Assembly: GCA_030039995.1 (NCBI GenBank)
Contig: JASHUL010000250.1
Location: forward strand, 1 to 8,764
Reading direction: 5' to 3'
Length of the DNA stretch: 8,764 nucleotides
Source: Thermoplasmata archaeon
Lineage (GTDB): Archaea; Thermoplasmatota; Thermoplasmata; Lutacidiplasmatales; UBA184
The notes under the pieces were generated by a model that saw nothing but the letters and a program-made list of their open reading frames with translations, made no database searches and had not been told where the DNA came from. Made by a program: the position numbers and the translations under genes. Of this stretch, positions 1 through 5,767 are shown piece after piece (positions within the stretch are counted from its first letter, which is position 1; each line of letters begins with the position of its first letter).

Positions 1-198
1 GACCGAGAGGTCCCGGGCGCCGTGCGACGTCTATCGGACCCGGACGGGCAGCGAATCGAGATACGGTGCGCCCGGTGCGACGGGCATCTCGGCCACGTCT
101 TCGAGGGCGAGGGGTTCACGCCGCGAAACACCCGACACTGCGTGAACTCGATCTCGCTCGTCTTCGTGCCCGATGCCCCGGCGGCGTCGAAGCACTGA
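1..198 (+). CDS. msrB: Peptide-methionine (R)-S-oxide reductase MsrB, C-terminal part (5' end outside window)
   Basis: The reading frame is open from base 1 and ends at TGA 196-198, giving 65 residues, about half of a usual MsrB. MsrB reduces methionine-R-sulfoxide in proteins, normally using thioredoxin. In the fragment, CARCDGHLGHVF (Cys23 and Cys26) is the second zinc-binding CxxC of the family. RHCVNSISLVF (Cys47) carries the catalytic cysteine followed by the conserved Asn. The first zinc CxxC and the upstream resolving region lie off the window. A CDGSH iron-sulfur gene follows 81 bases downstream with its own promoter, and msrA, acting on the opposite epimer, lies about 1.9 kb away on the same strand. 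The family call rests on directly visible motifs and is firm. The full length and start cannot be judged. Confidence 0.95.
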   Translation, partial: DREVPGAVRRLSDPDGQRIEIRCARCDGHLGHVFEGEGFTPRNTRHCVNSISLVFVPDAPAASKH

Positions 199-222
199 GC
201 GGTGGCTAGGGACGCCGGCGTA

Positions 223-234
223 ACCAAATTTGGT
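223..234. promoter_or_regulatory. 12-bp perfect palindrome, candidate operator of the CDGSH gene
   Basis: ACCAAATTTGGT is its own reverse complement with no spacer. It is unusually AT-rich for this GC-rich window. It lies 16 bases before the TATA-like element and is centred about 51 bases before the CDGSH start codon, where an archaeal activator or repressor dimer could bind next to the BRE/TATA. The palindrome is directly visible. A regulatory role is inference, and no cognate regulator is visible next to it. Confidence 0.45.
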
Positions 235-249
235 CCGGGTGAGCGGGGG

Positions 250-256
250 TTTATCC
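250..256 (+). promoter_or_regulatory. TATA-like promoter element for the CDGSH gene
   Basis: TTTATCC lies 24-30 bases before the ATG at 280, preceded by a G-rich stretch. This spacing puts transcription initiation at or very near the ATG, so the mRNA is probably leaderless. The msrA promoter carries the same TTATCC core at nearly the same distance from its start codon. Confidence 0.6.
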
Positions 257-279
257 CGCCCACGGCGCTGGCCGTATCC

Positions 280-456
280 ATGACGAAGGTCGTCGTACAG
301 TCGATCGAGAACGGGCCCAACCTCGTGCTCGTCGACGGGAAGGCCGACGTGGCGCTCTGCCGGTGCGGTCACTCCGAGAAGAAGCCGATGTGCGATGGGA
401 CCCACCGGAAGGTCAACTTCCGGGCGCCCGCCGCGACGACGACGATCCTCGAGTGA
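280..456 (+). CDS. CDGSH iron-sulfur domain protein (MitoNEET-type zinc-finger family), 58 aa
   Basis: This small soluble protein should bind one 2Fe-2S cluster through three Cys and one His. The signature is complete: Cys27-x-Cys29, then Ser32, Pro36, Cys38-Asp-Gly-Thr-His42, which matches CxCx2(S/T)x3PxCDGxH. Single-domain CDGSH proteins of this size are common in bacteria and archaea. They are thought to act in redox or iron-sulfur handling, but few have a defined partner. I chose ATG 280 rather than the upstream in-frame GTG at 202 because a TATA-like element at 250-256 would make ATG 280 the leaderless start, and because the family consensus begins here. The last 44 bases overlap the 3' end of the opposite-strand methyltransferase gene. 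It sits downstream of msrB but has its own promoter, so co-transcription is possible but not required. Confidence 0.9.
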   Translation: MTKVVVQSIENGPNLVLVDGKADVALCRCGHSEKKPMCDGTHRKVNFRAPAATTTILE

Positions 457-1237
457 CCCGCCGCGGGCGGGGACGGGCCGCCGAGGGCGGAGAGCGCAGC
501 ACGGCCACGTAGACGCCCCGACCTTTCATGAACCCGCGGCGTCGGAACTGAACCCGGAATCCGGCCGCCCGGAACGCAGCGAGGAACGTCGCTACTTCGA
601 ACAGACCGAGGTCGTGCCGCTCGACCCAGTGCCGGATACCGTGGGGAGTCGCGATCAGGTGGTGCTGGTCCATGATGGAGCGGTTCCCCCGTCGACCCGA
701 GATGTTCATCCGCACGATCGGGCGGTCCGGGGTCCCGAGGATCTGCGCGTGGACGGCACCCGTGCGGTACTTCGCTCGCGTCAACCAGGGCTCGACGATC
801 GCGACACCCCCCGGCTCGAGATGTCGCGCAAAGTTCCGTAGCGTCCGACGGAGGTCGCTCTCGTTCGGCAGATAGCCGATCGCCGAAAAGAGGCAGGTGA
901 TCGCATCGAACCGCCGACCGAGTCGGAACGACTCCATCCGGCCGCGAACGAAACGCACCCGAGGGAGCTTGCGGCGAGCGACCGACAGCATCCCTTCGTT
1001 CACGTCGACCCCGGTGGCCTCGTAAGTCCGCGACAGGTACGCTAGGTGGGCACCGGTTCCGCAGGCGACATCGAGCAGCGAGTGGCTCTGCGGCCGCCCG
1101 AATCGGCGGATCCACCCGACGATCTGCCGGGACTCCGCCGCGTAGTCCTTCCACGAATAGATCCGGTCGTAGAGTTCCGCGGTAGAGGCGTACGGGAGCA
1201 CTCGAGGGGGTCGGCGTGCCGTGGAGGCGGATGCCAT
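413..1237 (-). CDS. Class I SAM-dependent methyltransferase, DesVI/TylM1-like
   Basis: The 274-residue protein has a Rossmann-type methyltransferase core: motif I LLDVACGTG (residues 54-62), acidic residue Asp78 in GVDV for the SAM ribose, GRMESF (99-104), and EPGG (141-144). An N-terminal YDRIYSWKDYAAE segment and a terminal RGVYVAV strand match the layout of DesVI/TylM1, the dTDP-aminosugar N,N-dimethyltransferases. No sugar-nucleotide genes are visible nearby, so the true substrate is unknown and could be a small amine or another sugar. Family members usually stop near residue 246. The remaining 28 residues are a low-complexity Arg/Ser/Pro tail, and the last part of it overlaps the CDGSH gene on the other strand. 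The start lies 29 bases after the zinc-ribbon gene, so the two are probably one operon. The ATG at 1237 has no strong ribosome-binding site. Confidence 0.82.
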   Translation of the reverse strand: MASASTARRPPRVLPYASTAELYDRIYSWKDYAAESRQIVGWIRRFGRPQSHSLLDVACGTGAHLAYLSRTYEATGVDVNEGMLSVARRKLPRVRFVRGRMESFRLGRRFDAITCLFSAIGYLPNESDLRRTLRNFARHLEPGGVAIVEPWLTRAKYRTGAVHAQILGTPDRPIVRMNISGRRGNRSIMDQHHLIATPHGIRHWVERHDLGLFEVATFLAAFRAAGFRVQFRRRGFMKGRGVYVAVLRSPPSAARPRPRRVTRGSSSSRRAPGS

Positions 1238-1266
1238 TCGATGTCCCCGGGCGCGCCGACGTCGGA

Positions 1267-1989
1267 TCAGTCGCGGCGGGCGGGCCGCCGTCGCCGATCG
1301 TCGTCGTCGGTGTCGTCCTCGCTCGGACGTCGGCGGGGACGGAAGTTGCCCGGTCGGTCCCCGTAGCGGCGTCCGCTGGCTCGTCCCCGGCCGGACCAGC
1401 TACCACGGGTTCGGTCGTCTCGTCGTCCGCCCCGGCCCCCGAACCCCTGGCGGAAACCGTCGCGCGTTCCGGCGGGTCCCGTGCGACGTGGAGGGAGAGA
1501 GAAGCGGTTCCCGCAGGAAGCGCACTCGCCCGTGAGCGTACCGTCCTCGGCCGTCGTGAAGGTGAGCGGCGCGCCGCACTGCCGACAGGGTCGCGACCTT
1601 GGTGTGCGCTCCGCATCGTCCCGGGGGGAGCGGGACCCGCGGCTCCATCGCTCTTCGCGCCGGGGCGGCGGGGACGGTCGACCTCCTTCCTGAGGAACGA
1701 ATCTCGTGGTCGTGTCGCACTCTTCGCAGGCGACCTCGAGGGTTCCGTCCTCGCGGGCCCGTACGGTGAGGGGACCCCCGCAGTCGGCGCACTCCGGGCC
1801 CGCGGGTGCCGGGCCGGACGCCGGCGGGGAGGACGGCGTTGAGCCTCCGGAAGAGCCGAGCGGGAGCGTGCCCTCCACCAGCGTGGTGACCCGGTGGCAG
1901 TCCGCGCACGTCCCGGTCAGCACCCGGGCCTCGTGTACGGAATAGGTCACTTCGGCGCCGCACTCCGGGCACGTGCTCACGTCGTCCAC
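1267..1989 (-). CDS. Triple zinc-ribbon protein with Arg/Gly-rich tail, function unknown
   Basis: The 240-residue protein has three zinc ribbons of the form C-x2-C-x17-C-x2-C: Cys7/10-28/31, Cys67/70-88/91 and Cys135/138-156/159. All three have the same 17-residue inner spacing, and copies 2 and 3 share a CGxPLT...EDGTL pattern, so they look like internal duplications. Pro/Ser/Gly-rich linkers separate them. From about residue 166 the chain is disordered and Arg/Gly-rich (GFGGRGGRR, RGSWSGRGR), then ends in an acidic run (EDDTDDDD) and a basic tip. Zinc ribbons plus RGG-like tails are typical of nucleic-acid-binding proteins, so RNA or DNA binding is a reasonable inference, but I do not recognise the specific family. 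GTG 1989 is preferred because a TATA-like CTAAAG (minus strand) begins 31 bases upstream, suggesting a leaderless start. It is probably co-transcribed with the methyltransferase. Confidence 0.75.
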   Translation of the reverse strand: MDDVSTCPECGAEVTYSVHEARVLTGTCADCHRVTTLVEGTLPLGSSGGSTPSSPPASGPAPAGPECADCGGPLTVRAREDGTLEVACEECDTTTRFVPQEGGRPSPPPRREERWSRGSRSPRDDAERTPRSRPCRQCGAPLTFTTAEDGTLTGECASCGNRFSLPPRRTGPAGTRDGFRQGFGGRGGRRDDRTRGSWSGRGRASGRRYGDRPGNFRPRRRPSEDDTDDDDRRRRPARRD

Positions 1990-2014
1990 CGGCCCGGACC
2001 GAGCGTCAGAGCCT

Positions 2015-2020
2015 CTTTAG
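2015..2020 (-). promoter_or_regulatory. TATA-like element for the zinc-ribbon/methyltransferase operon
   Basis: CTAAAG on the minus strand spans 26-31 bases upstream of GTG 1989, the spacing expected for a leaderless archaeal transcript. The match to a TATA box is weak. The opposing msrA element lies 38 bases away, so the 100-base gap 1990-2089 is filled by two divergent promoters. Confidence 0.4.
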
Positions 2021-2058
2021 TTCGAGCCGAGCGCGGTGTCGCTCGGTTCACCGCCCAC

Positions 2059-2064
2059 TTATCC
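2059..2064 (+). promoter_or_regulatory. TATA-like promoter element for msrA
   Basis: TTATCC begins 31 bases before ATG 2090. The same six bases begin 29 bases before the CDGSH start. The position implies a leaderless msrA transcript and decides between ATG 2090 and the longer GTG 2036 reading, whose extra codons would contain this element. Confidence 0.6.
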
Positions 2065-2089
2065 GCGAACGGACGCTCTCCCGAACGCT

Positions 2090-2665
2090 ATGGAAGGGGC
2101 GTCGGGGGGCGGCGGCCGGGAGGTGGCGACGCTCGGCGGCGGCTGCTTCTGGTGCACCGAAGCGGTGTTCAGCGAACTCGAAGGGGTGGAGAAGGTCGAG
2201 CCGGGGTACGCGGGCGGCACGCTCCCGAACCCGAGCTACGAGCAGGTATGCACGGGCCGCACGGGGCACGCCGAGGTCGTGCAGGTGACGTTCGACCCCA
2301 AGGTCCTGTCCTACCATGACCTGTTGACGATCTTCTTCACCGTGCACGACCCGACCTCCTTGAACCGTCAAGGGGCGGACGTCGGCACGCAGTACCGTTC
2401 GCTGGTCCTCTACCACAGCGCCGCGCAGAAGGCGACCGCGGAGGAGGTGGTGCGCGAGCTTGAAGGAGAGAAGCTCTGGAAGAAGAAGTTCGTCACCCAG
2501 CTCGAGCCGTTCTCCGTGTTCTATCCGGCCGAGGAATACCACCACGACTACTTCCGGCGCAACCCCTCGGGAGGGTACTGTCAGGCCGTGATCGCTCCGA
2601 AGGTCGCGAAGTTCCGATCCCACTTCGCCGAACGCTTGAAGGGCGCGCCGACCCCGCGCGCGTGA
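2090..2665 (+). CDS. msrA: Peptide-methionine (S)-S-oxide reductase MsrA
   Basis: MsrA reduces methionine-S-sulfoxide, free or in proteins, back to methionine, with reducing power normally from thioredoxin. The 191-residue length is normal for the family. GCFWCTE carries the catalytic Cys19 and Glu24. GYAGG (39-43), the TGRTGHAE region (55-62), LNRQGADVGTQYRS (91-104) and AEEYHHDYF (147-155) are all family landmarks. GGYCQ provides Cys164 as the likely resolving cysteine, and Cys22 or Cys54 could also take part in disulfide exchange. ATG 2090 was chosen over GTG 2036 because of the promoter position and because the family core starts just after it. The gene is divergent from the zinc-ribbon gene, and its TGA directly abuts the stop of the LysE-type gene. 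With msrB 1.9 kb away, both stereoisomers of the lesion are covered locally. Confidence 0.96.
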   Translation: MEGASGGGGREVATLGGGCFWCTEAVFSELEGVEKVEPGYAGGTLPNPSYEQVCTGRTGHAEVVQVTFDPKVLSYHDLLTIFFTVHDPTSLNRQGADVGTQYRSLVLYHSAAQKATAEEVVRELEGEKLWKKKFVTQLEPFSVFYPAEEYHHDYFRRNPSGGYCQAVIAPKVAKFRSHFAERLKGAPTPRA

Positions 2666-3241
2666 TCACGCCGCGAGGAAGAGAAAGTACGCCGCGAAGG
2701 CGAACATGATCGCGGCCGAGACGTACGCGACCGCGCGCTCGACCCCGGGACGTCCTCGGGTGCCGAGGTGGAGCGCGTAGGGAAACGTGACGACCCAGAT
2801 GGCGACCGCCCCGAACAGGCCGACGAACAGCACGACACCTCCCAAGTAGGCGAACGCGAGCCCCGCGGTGAGCCACCAGACGATCTGAAACGGGTTCGTG
2901 ACTCCGAGGAGGACCGCTTGGGAGTACGTTCGGATTCCGGCCGACGGTTCGCTGCGGGGGGTCGAGGCCCTCCGAAGTACCCAGACACCGAATCCGACCA
3001 TCACGACCGCACCGACGAGGTAGATCCAGCGGACGATCGCGTCGAGGTCCACCACCGAGTGTAGCGCGTAGACGAGGACCCCGAGAACGAGGTCGGCGCT
3101 CATCGCCCCGAATCCGGTGATGATGCCGCTACGCAACGAGCGGAGCGTCTGGGCCGCGATGAGCACGTTCATCGGGCCCGGCGGGATCGTGAGGGAGAAG
3201 CCGAGCGCGACTCCGAAGACGAGCGCGAACCCGAGCTCCAC
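2666..3241 (-). CDS. LysE/RhtB-family amino-acid exporter
   Basis: The integral membrane protein has 191 residues from GTG 3241, close to the usual length of about 200. The N-terminal segment ALGFSLTIPPGPMNVLIAAQ, followed by a glycine-rich GIITGFGAMSADL stretch, is the hallmark of the LysE superfamily, which exports basic amino acids, homoserine/threonine or related small molecules. Further hydrophobic segments (about residues 70-90, 112-135, 135-155, 170-190) give around six helices, and GVTNPFQIVWW in the second half fits the internal symmetry. A longer reading from 3349 adds a charged, non-conserved 36-residue leader and is less likely. I see no convincing TATA box 25-30 bases upstream of 3241, although AAAATC/TCAAAG (minus strand, about 3273-3285) would allow a short leader. 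The substrate cannot be told from sequence. Its TGA directly abuts the msrA TGA, with no spacer. Confidence 0.85.
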   Translation of the reverse strand: MELGFALVFGVALGFSLTIPPGPMNVLIAAQTLRSLRSGIITGFGAMSADLVLGVLVYALHSVVDLDAIVRWIYLVGAVVMVGFGVWVLRRASTPRSEPSAGIRTYSQAVLLGVTNPFQIVWWLTAGLAFAYLGGVVLFVGLFGAVAIWVVTFPYALHLGTRGRPGVERAVAYVSAAIMFAFAAYFLFLAA

Positions 3242-3320
3242 CGACCAACCCCGACGACCTTGGCGACGTGCGCTTTGAGATTTTCCGGTGCCGTACCGCG
3301 GCGGGTCCGCGGCGGAGCGG

Positions 3321-3326
3321 ATATAG
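3321..3326 (+). promoter_or_regulatory. TATA box candidate for the membrane-protein/MOSC unit
   Basis: ATATAG, within GGATATAGT, is the clearest TATA-like hexamer in the LysE/membrane-protein gap. Initiation would fall near 3347-3350, giving a leader of about 35 bases before GTG 3384. The same nine bases GGATATAGT occur again at 8136-8144. It could also serve the minus strand, but the fit to the LysE start is worse. Confidence 0.5.
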
Positions 3327-3383
3327 TTCGTAGCGCATACTTCCCGCACGTCGGACTACTCGCCCGCCGACCGGGACCGGCCC

Positions 3384-3803
3384 GTGATCGTCGTCGAGGA
3401 CCGGGTCGTCTACCCGTCGGAGTACCGTCCGTCGACCTTCCTTAACTTCGAAGACACGATCGCATGGTGGCGTTCCCTCGCCGTACTCGGCGCGCTCATC
3501 ACAATCCTCGCGGTCGTGGTCGAGGCCGACCAGGGTGAGCTCGCCGCGATCGTCGGCGTGGGACTGTTTTTCGCGACCGCCGTCGTCGCCGGCCAGGAGC
3601 GCCGTGAGCTCGGGACCGCGCTGGGGACCGCCGGCGTGGTCTGGACCGCCACCGGCATCTCCCTCGTCCTCGGCACCCTCGGCTCGGTCACGGCGGCCGC
3701 GCTCGCCATCGGCACGGTCGGCGCTTTCGTCCACGTCTTCTCCCTCTTCCGGGCCGGTCGAGCGAACGACCGCGCGAAACGTATTTCGAAGACGGACGGT
3801 TGA
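3384..3803 (+). CDS. Small four-helix membrane protein, function unknown
   Basis: The 139-residue protein has about 28 polar residues at the N-terminus and four hydrophobic segments at roughly 30-46, 51-69, 79-98 and 102-122. A basic C-terminal tail (RAGRANDRAKRISKTDG) probably lies in the cytoplasm. I see no catalytic motif, Cys pair or signal peptide and do not recognise the family. GTG 3384 is the only usable start: the frame is closed by TAG at 3324-3326, and no ATG, GTG or TTG lies between. The hydrophobic pattern and the third-position GC bias support a real gene. The MOSC gene follows after 24 bases, so they are likely co-transcribed, though a functional link is not evident. Confidence 0.7.
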   Translation: MIVVEDRVVYPSEYRPSTFLNFEDTIAWWRSLAVLGALITILAVVVEADQGELAAIVGVGLFFATAVVAGQERRELGTALGTAGVVWTATGISLVLGTLGSVTAAALAIGTVGAFVHVFSLFRAGRANDRAKRISKTDG

Positions 3804-3827
3804 GCGCGGAACGGAGCGTGGACTTCG

Positions 3828-4331
3828 GTGGGCGAACCCGGGGCTCGGCGCGGCGTCGTCCTGCAATTGAGCCGAAAATCGTCGACCCCCGGTGAGCGCG
3901 GTCTGCCGAAACTGCCCGTAGCGGAGGCGGAGGTCACACGGCGGGGGGTCGAGGGGGACTACAACGTCTATCGACACGACGTCGCGCACGATGACCCTGC
4001 GATGGCCGTCCTCATCGTGCCCCGAGAGACGCAGGAGGAGTTCGCTCGGGAAGGCTGGCCCGTCCAACCCGGCGACCTCGGAGAAAACATCACTTCGCGC
4101 GGTATCCCCTACGCGGACTTCGCCCCGGGGCGCCGCTTCCGTATCGGGACCGCCGTGCTCGAGGTCACGAAGCCGTGCACCCCGTGCGACAACCTGTTCC
4201 ACCTGCCGTACGTCGGCCCCGACCGGGGCCCGGAATTCCTCAAAGTCACCCTCGACCGTCGCGGATGGTACGCGAAGGTCGTCGTGGAGGGGCGTGTTCG
4301 CCAGGGAGATCCGATCGTCCCGACGACCTAG
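3828..4331 (+). CDS. MOSC-domain protein (YiiM-like)
   Basis: The 167-residue protein is a stand-alone MOSC domain, the beta-rich fold shared by the C-terminus of molybdenum cofactor sulfurase and by YiiM/YcbX-type proteins, which act on sulfur transfer or reductive detoxification with Moco. Visible landmarks are LPKLPVAEAEV (26-36), GVEGDYNVYR (40-49) matching the G-x-x-G-D-x-n/h motif, and PGDLGENITSRGI (81-93). TKPCTPC carries Cys117 and Cys120, the region of the conserved MOSC cysteine. No molybdoenzyme subunit is in view, so the partner is unknown. GTG 3828 is chosen because the conserved region begins about ten residues later. It probably reads through from the membrane-protein gene 24 bases upstream. 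Confidence 0.88.
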   Translation: MGEPGARRGVVLQLSRKSSTPGERGLPKLPVAEAEVTRRGVEGDYNVYRHDVAHDDPAMAVLIVPRETQEEFAREGWPVQPGDLGENITSRGIPYADFAPGRRFRIGTAVLEVTKPCTPCDNLFHLPYVGPDRGPEFLKVTLDRRGWYAKVVVEGRVRQGDPIVPTT

Positions 4332-4373
4332 TCGTCGCGGACCGACCACGCTCGGACGACGTCCGCGCTCCCG

Positions 4374-4380
4374 TTAGATA
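4374..4380 (+). promoter_or_regulatory. TATA-like element for the DUF1801/GNAT operon
   Basis: TTAGATA begins 36 bases before ATG 4410 in an otherwise GC-rich 78-base gap (4332-4409). The spacing allows a leaderless or very short-leader transcript. Nothing else recognisable is in this gap. Confidence 0.5.
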
Positions 4381-4409
4381 GCGCCGCGCGCTGAGAGCGC
4401 CGACCCCCG

Positions 4410-4793
4410 ATGGCGCGGCGACGCTCGTCCCCTCCCTCTCCCCCCGAGTCGCTCGACCGCGTCGAGGCTGCGGTCCGGGAGCTGATCCGTGGCCTCGCGC
4501 CCGAGCTTCGTACCGAGCAACGGTGGGGACACCCATGGCTGGTCGGGAACGACCTGGTCGTTCTGACCGGTGCTTTCTCGCATCACGTGGGGGTCGAGTT
4601 CTGGCGCGGGAGCTCCCTCAAGGACCCTCACCATCTCCTCGAGGGCTCGGGCAAGAATCTCCGGCACGTGAAGTTGCGGACAGTGCGCGACGCGACGGCT
4701 CCCGCGCTGGTCGAACTCCTGCGCGAGGCCGTGCGACTCGACCAGAGCGAACCCCCTCGCTATCGATCGGCGTTGCGTTCTTCGGTGCCGTGA
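4410..4793 (+). CDS. DUF1801 (YdhG-like) domain protein
   Basis: The 127-residue protein matches the DUF1801/YdhG pattern: an N-terminal helix leading to a Trp-Gly-His-Pro turn (RWGHPWLVGN, residues 38-47), a pair of strands (LVVLTGAFSHHVGVEFW), then GSSLKDPHHLLEGSGKNLRHVKLRT (67-91), which is the strongest family signature, and a C-terminal helix (PALVELLREAVRL). The fold is frataxin-like, and some members have been proposed as iron chaperones, but the biochemical role is unsettled. ATG 4410 follows a TATA-like element and precedes the domain with a short basic Pro/Ser leader. The GNAT gene starts 10 bases after the stop, so the two form a likely operon. Confidence 0.82.
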   Translation: MARRRSSPPSPPESLDRVEAAVRELIRGLAPELRTEQRWGHPWLVGNDLVVLTGAFSHHVGVEFWRGSSLKDPHHLLEGSGKNLRHVKLRTVRDATAPALVELLREAVRLDQSEPPRYRSALRSSVP

Positions 4794-4803
4794 GCCGACC
4801 CCG

Positions 4804-5682
4804 ATGTCCGGTCCCGCCGGGGCGAGCGCCGCGGATTGGGTCGCGCGAACGCAGCGGGGGCTCGAACGGTTCCACTGGCTCTCGCTGCAGGAAGCTCCGG
4901 GGGCCCGACGGCGGGATTGGTCGGAGGCGGTCGCGATGGGATGCGACCTTCCCAGCTCCGCGACGAACTCCCTGTTCGTCCGGTCCGCCACGTCGGACAT
5001 CGACGGGATCCTGCCCGGGGCCCGTGAGTTCTTCCACCGGTCCCCGTCGTGGCGGCTCACCTACCCGGGACGTCCCGAGCGTGCGGTCGTTGAGGCCGTC
5101 GAGCGCGCAGGTTTGTCGGTCGGCGAGTCGGTGCCGAGGATGCTCCTCTTCCCCGTTCCCCCGGGCCCTCCCCCGACTCCCGATCTCGTGGTGCGCCGCG
5201 TCGAGACCGTTCGGCAGCTCGAAGATTTCATCGAGGTCGAAGTACGAGCGTTCGGCATTCCCCGGCGAGTCGCCCGGGCCGCCTTCGCCCGACACGCTTG
5301 GCGAGCGACGGGCGAAGCTTCGACGATCGAGTGGCAAGTCGGCTACCACGGAGAACGACCGGTCGCGACCTCGTCTCACCTGACGTTCGATGGCTTGACC
5401 TCGATCTTCTTCGTCGGAACCGTGCCGGAAGCGCGCCGCCGGGGGTTCGGGCGTGCGATGACGTGGGCGGCGATCGACGCGGGCCGCCGGCAAGGAGCGG
5501 AGGCGGCGTGGCTCTCCTCGAGCCCGATGGGGCGTCCCCTCTACGAGGCGATCGGCTTCCGTTGGCTGTGCGACGACCGGGAGTGGGTCCGACCCCTCGG
5601 AACCCTCGGCGGGCTCCGCCGGGCCCTCTGGTATCTCGGGATCGTCCTCCGATCGCCCGGGCCGACCGAAGACCCTCACTGA
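4804..5682 (+). CDS. GNAT-family N-acetyltransferase with N-terminal extension
   Basis: The 292-residue protein carries a GNAT acyltransferase domain in its second half (about residues 127-260). VGTVPEARRRGFGRAM (204-219) contains the RxxGxG-type acetyl-CoA pyrophosphate loop, and the PMGRPLYEAIGFRW segment (241-254) is motif B with the usual Tyr and the IGF strand. The first 125 residues show SLFVRS and the stretch SWRLTYPGRPERAVVEAVERAG, which look like a degenerate GNAT-like or family-specific lid domain. The C-terminus is basic and hydrophobic. The acceptor is unknown: proteins, amines and aminoglycosides are all possible for the family. The start ATG 4804 is 10 bases after the DUF1801 stop, with GTGA in the upstream stop region as a weak ribosome-binding site. 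Confidence 0.85.
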   Translation: MSGPAGASAADWVARTQRGLERFHWLSLQEAPGARRRDWSEAVAMGCDLPSSATNSLFVRSATSDIDGILPGAREFFHRSPSWRLTYPGRPERAVVEAVERAGLSVGESVPRMLLFPVPPGPPPTPDLVVRRVETVRQLEDFIEVEVRAFGIPRRVARAAFARHAWRATGEASTIEWQVGYHGERPVATSSHLTFDGLTSIFFVGTVPEARRRGFGRAMTWAAIDAGRRQGAEAAWLSSSPMGRPLYEAIGFRWLCDDREWVRPLGTLGGLRRALWYLGIVLRSPGPTEDPH

Positions 5683-5754
5683 CGCGAACCGGCCCTCCGG
5701 AGACGGTCGGCGGTCGAACGAAATCTCCTTGAGGTGGGCAAGGGATTCGGAATC

Positions 5755-5759
5755 GAGGT
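5755..5759 (+). promoter_or_regulatory. Ribosome-binding site deciding a TTG start
   Basis: GAGGT is complementary to the usual 16S rRNA 3' end and ends 8 bases before TTG 5768, good spacing. The competing GTG at 5777 would be 17 bases away. The frame is closed by TAG at 5759-5761, so no earlier start exists. This supports an mRNA with a short leader, unlike the leaderless genes in the window. Confidence 0.5.
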
Positions 5760-5767
5760 AGAGCCCC

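Noticed and set aside
369..1616. 415-residue minus-strand open frame across the methyltransferase and zinc-ribbon genes
   Set aside because: It has Arg/Pro/Ala-rich random-looking sequence without motifs, while other frames here carry clear methyltransferase and zinc-ribbon signatures.
3129..4349. 406-residue minus-strand open frame opposite the MOSC and membrane-protein genes
   Set aside because: It is antisense to two genes with recognisable features. The long open frame is expected from GC-rich codon bias.
5744..5754. Inverted repeat GATTC-G-GAATC before the DUF4760-like gene
   Set aside because: Five-base arms are short enough to arise by chance, and nothing else ties it to regulation.
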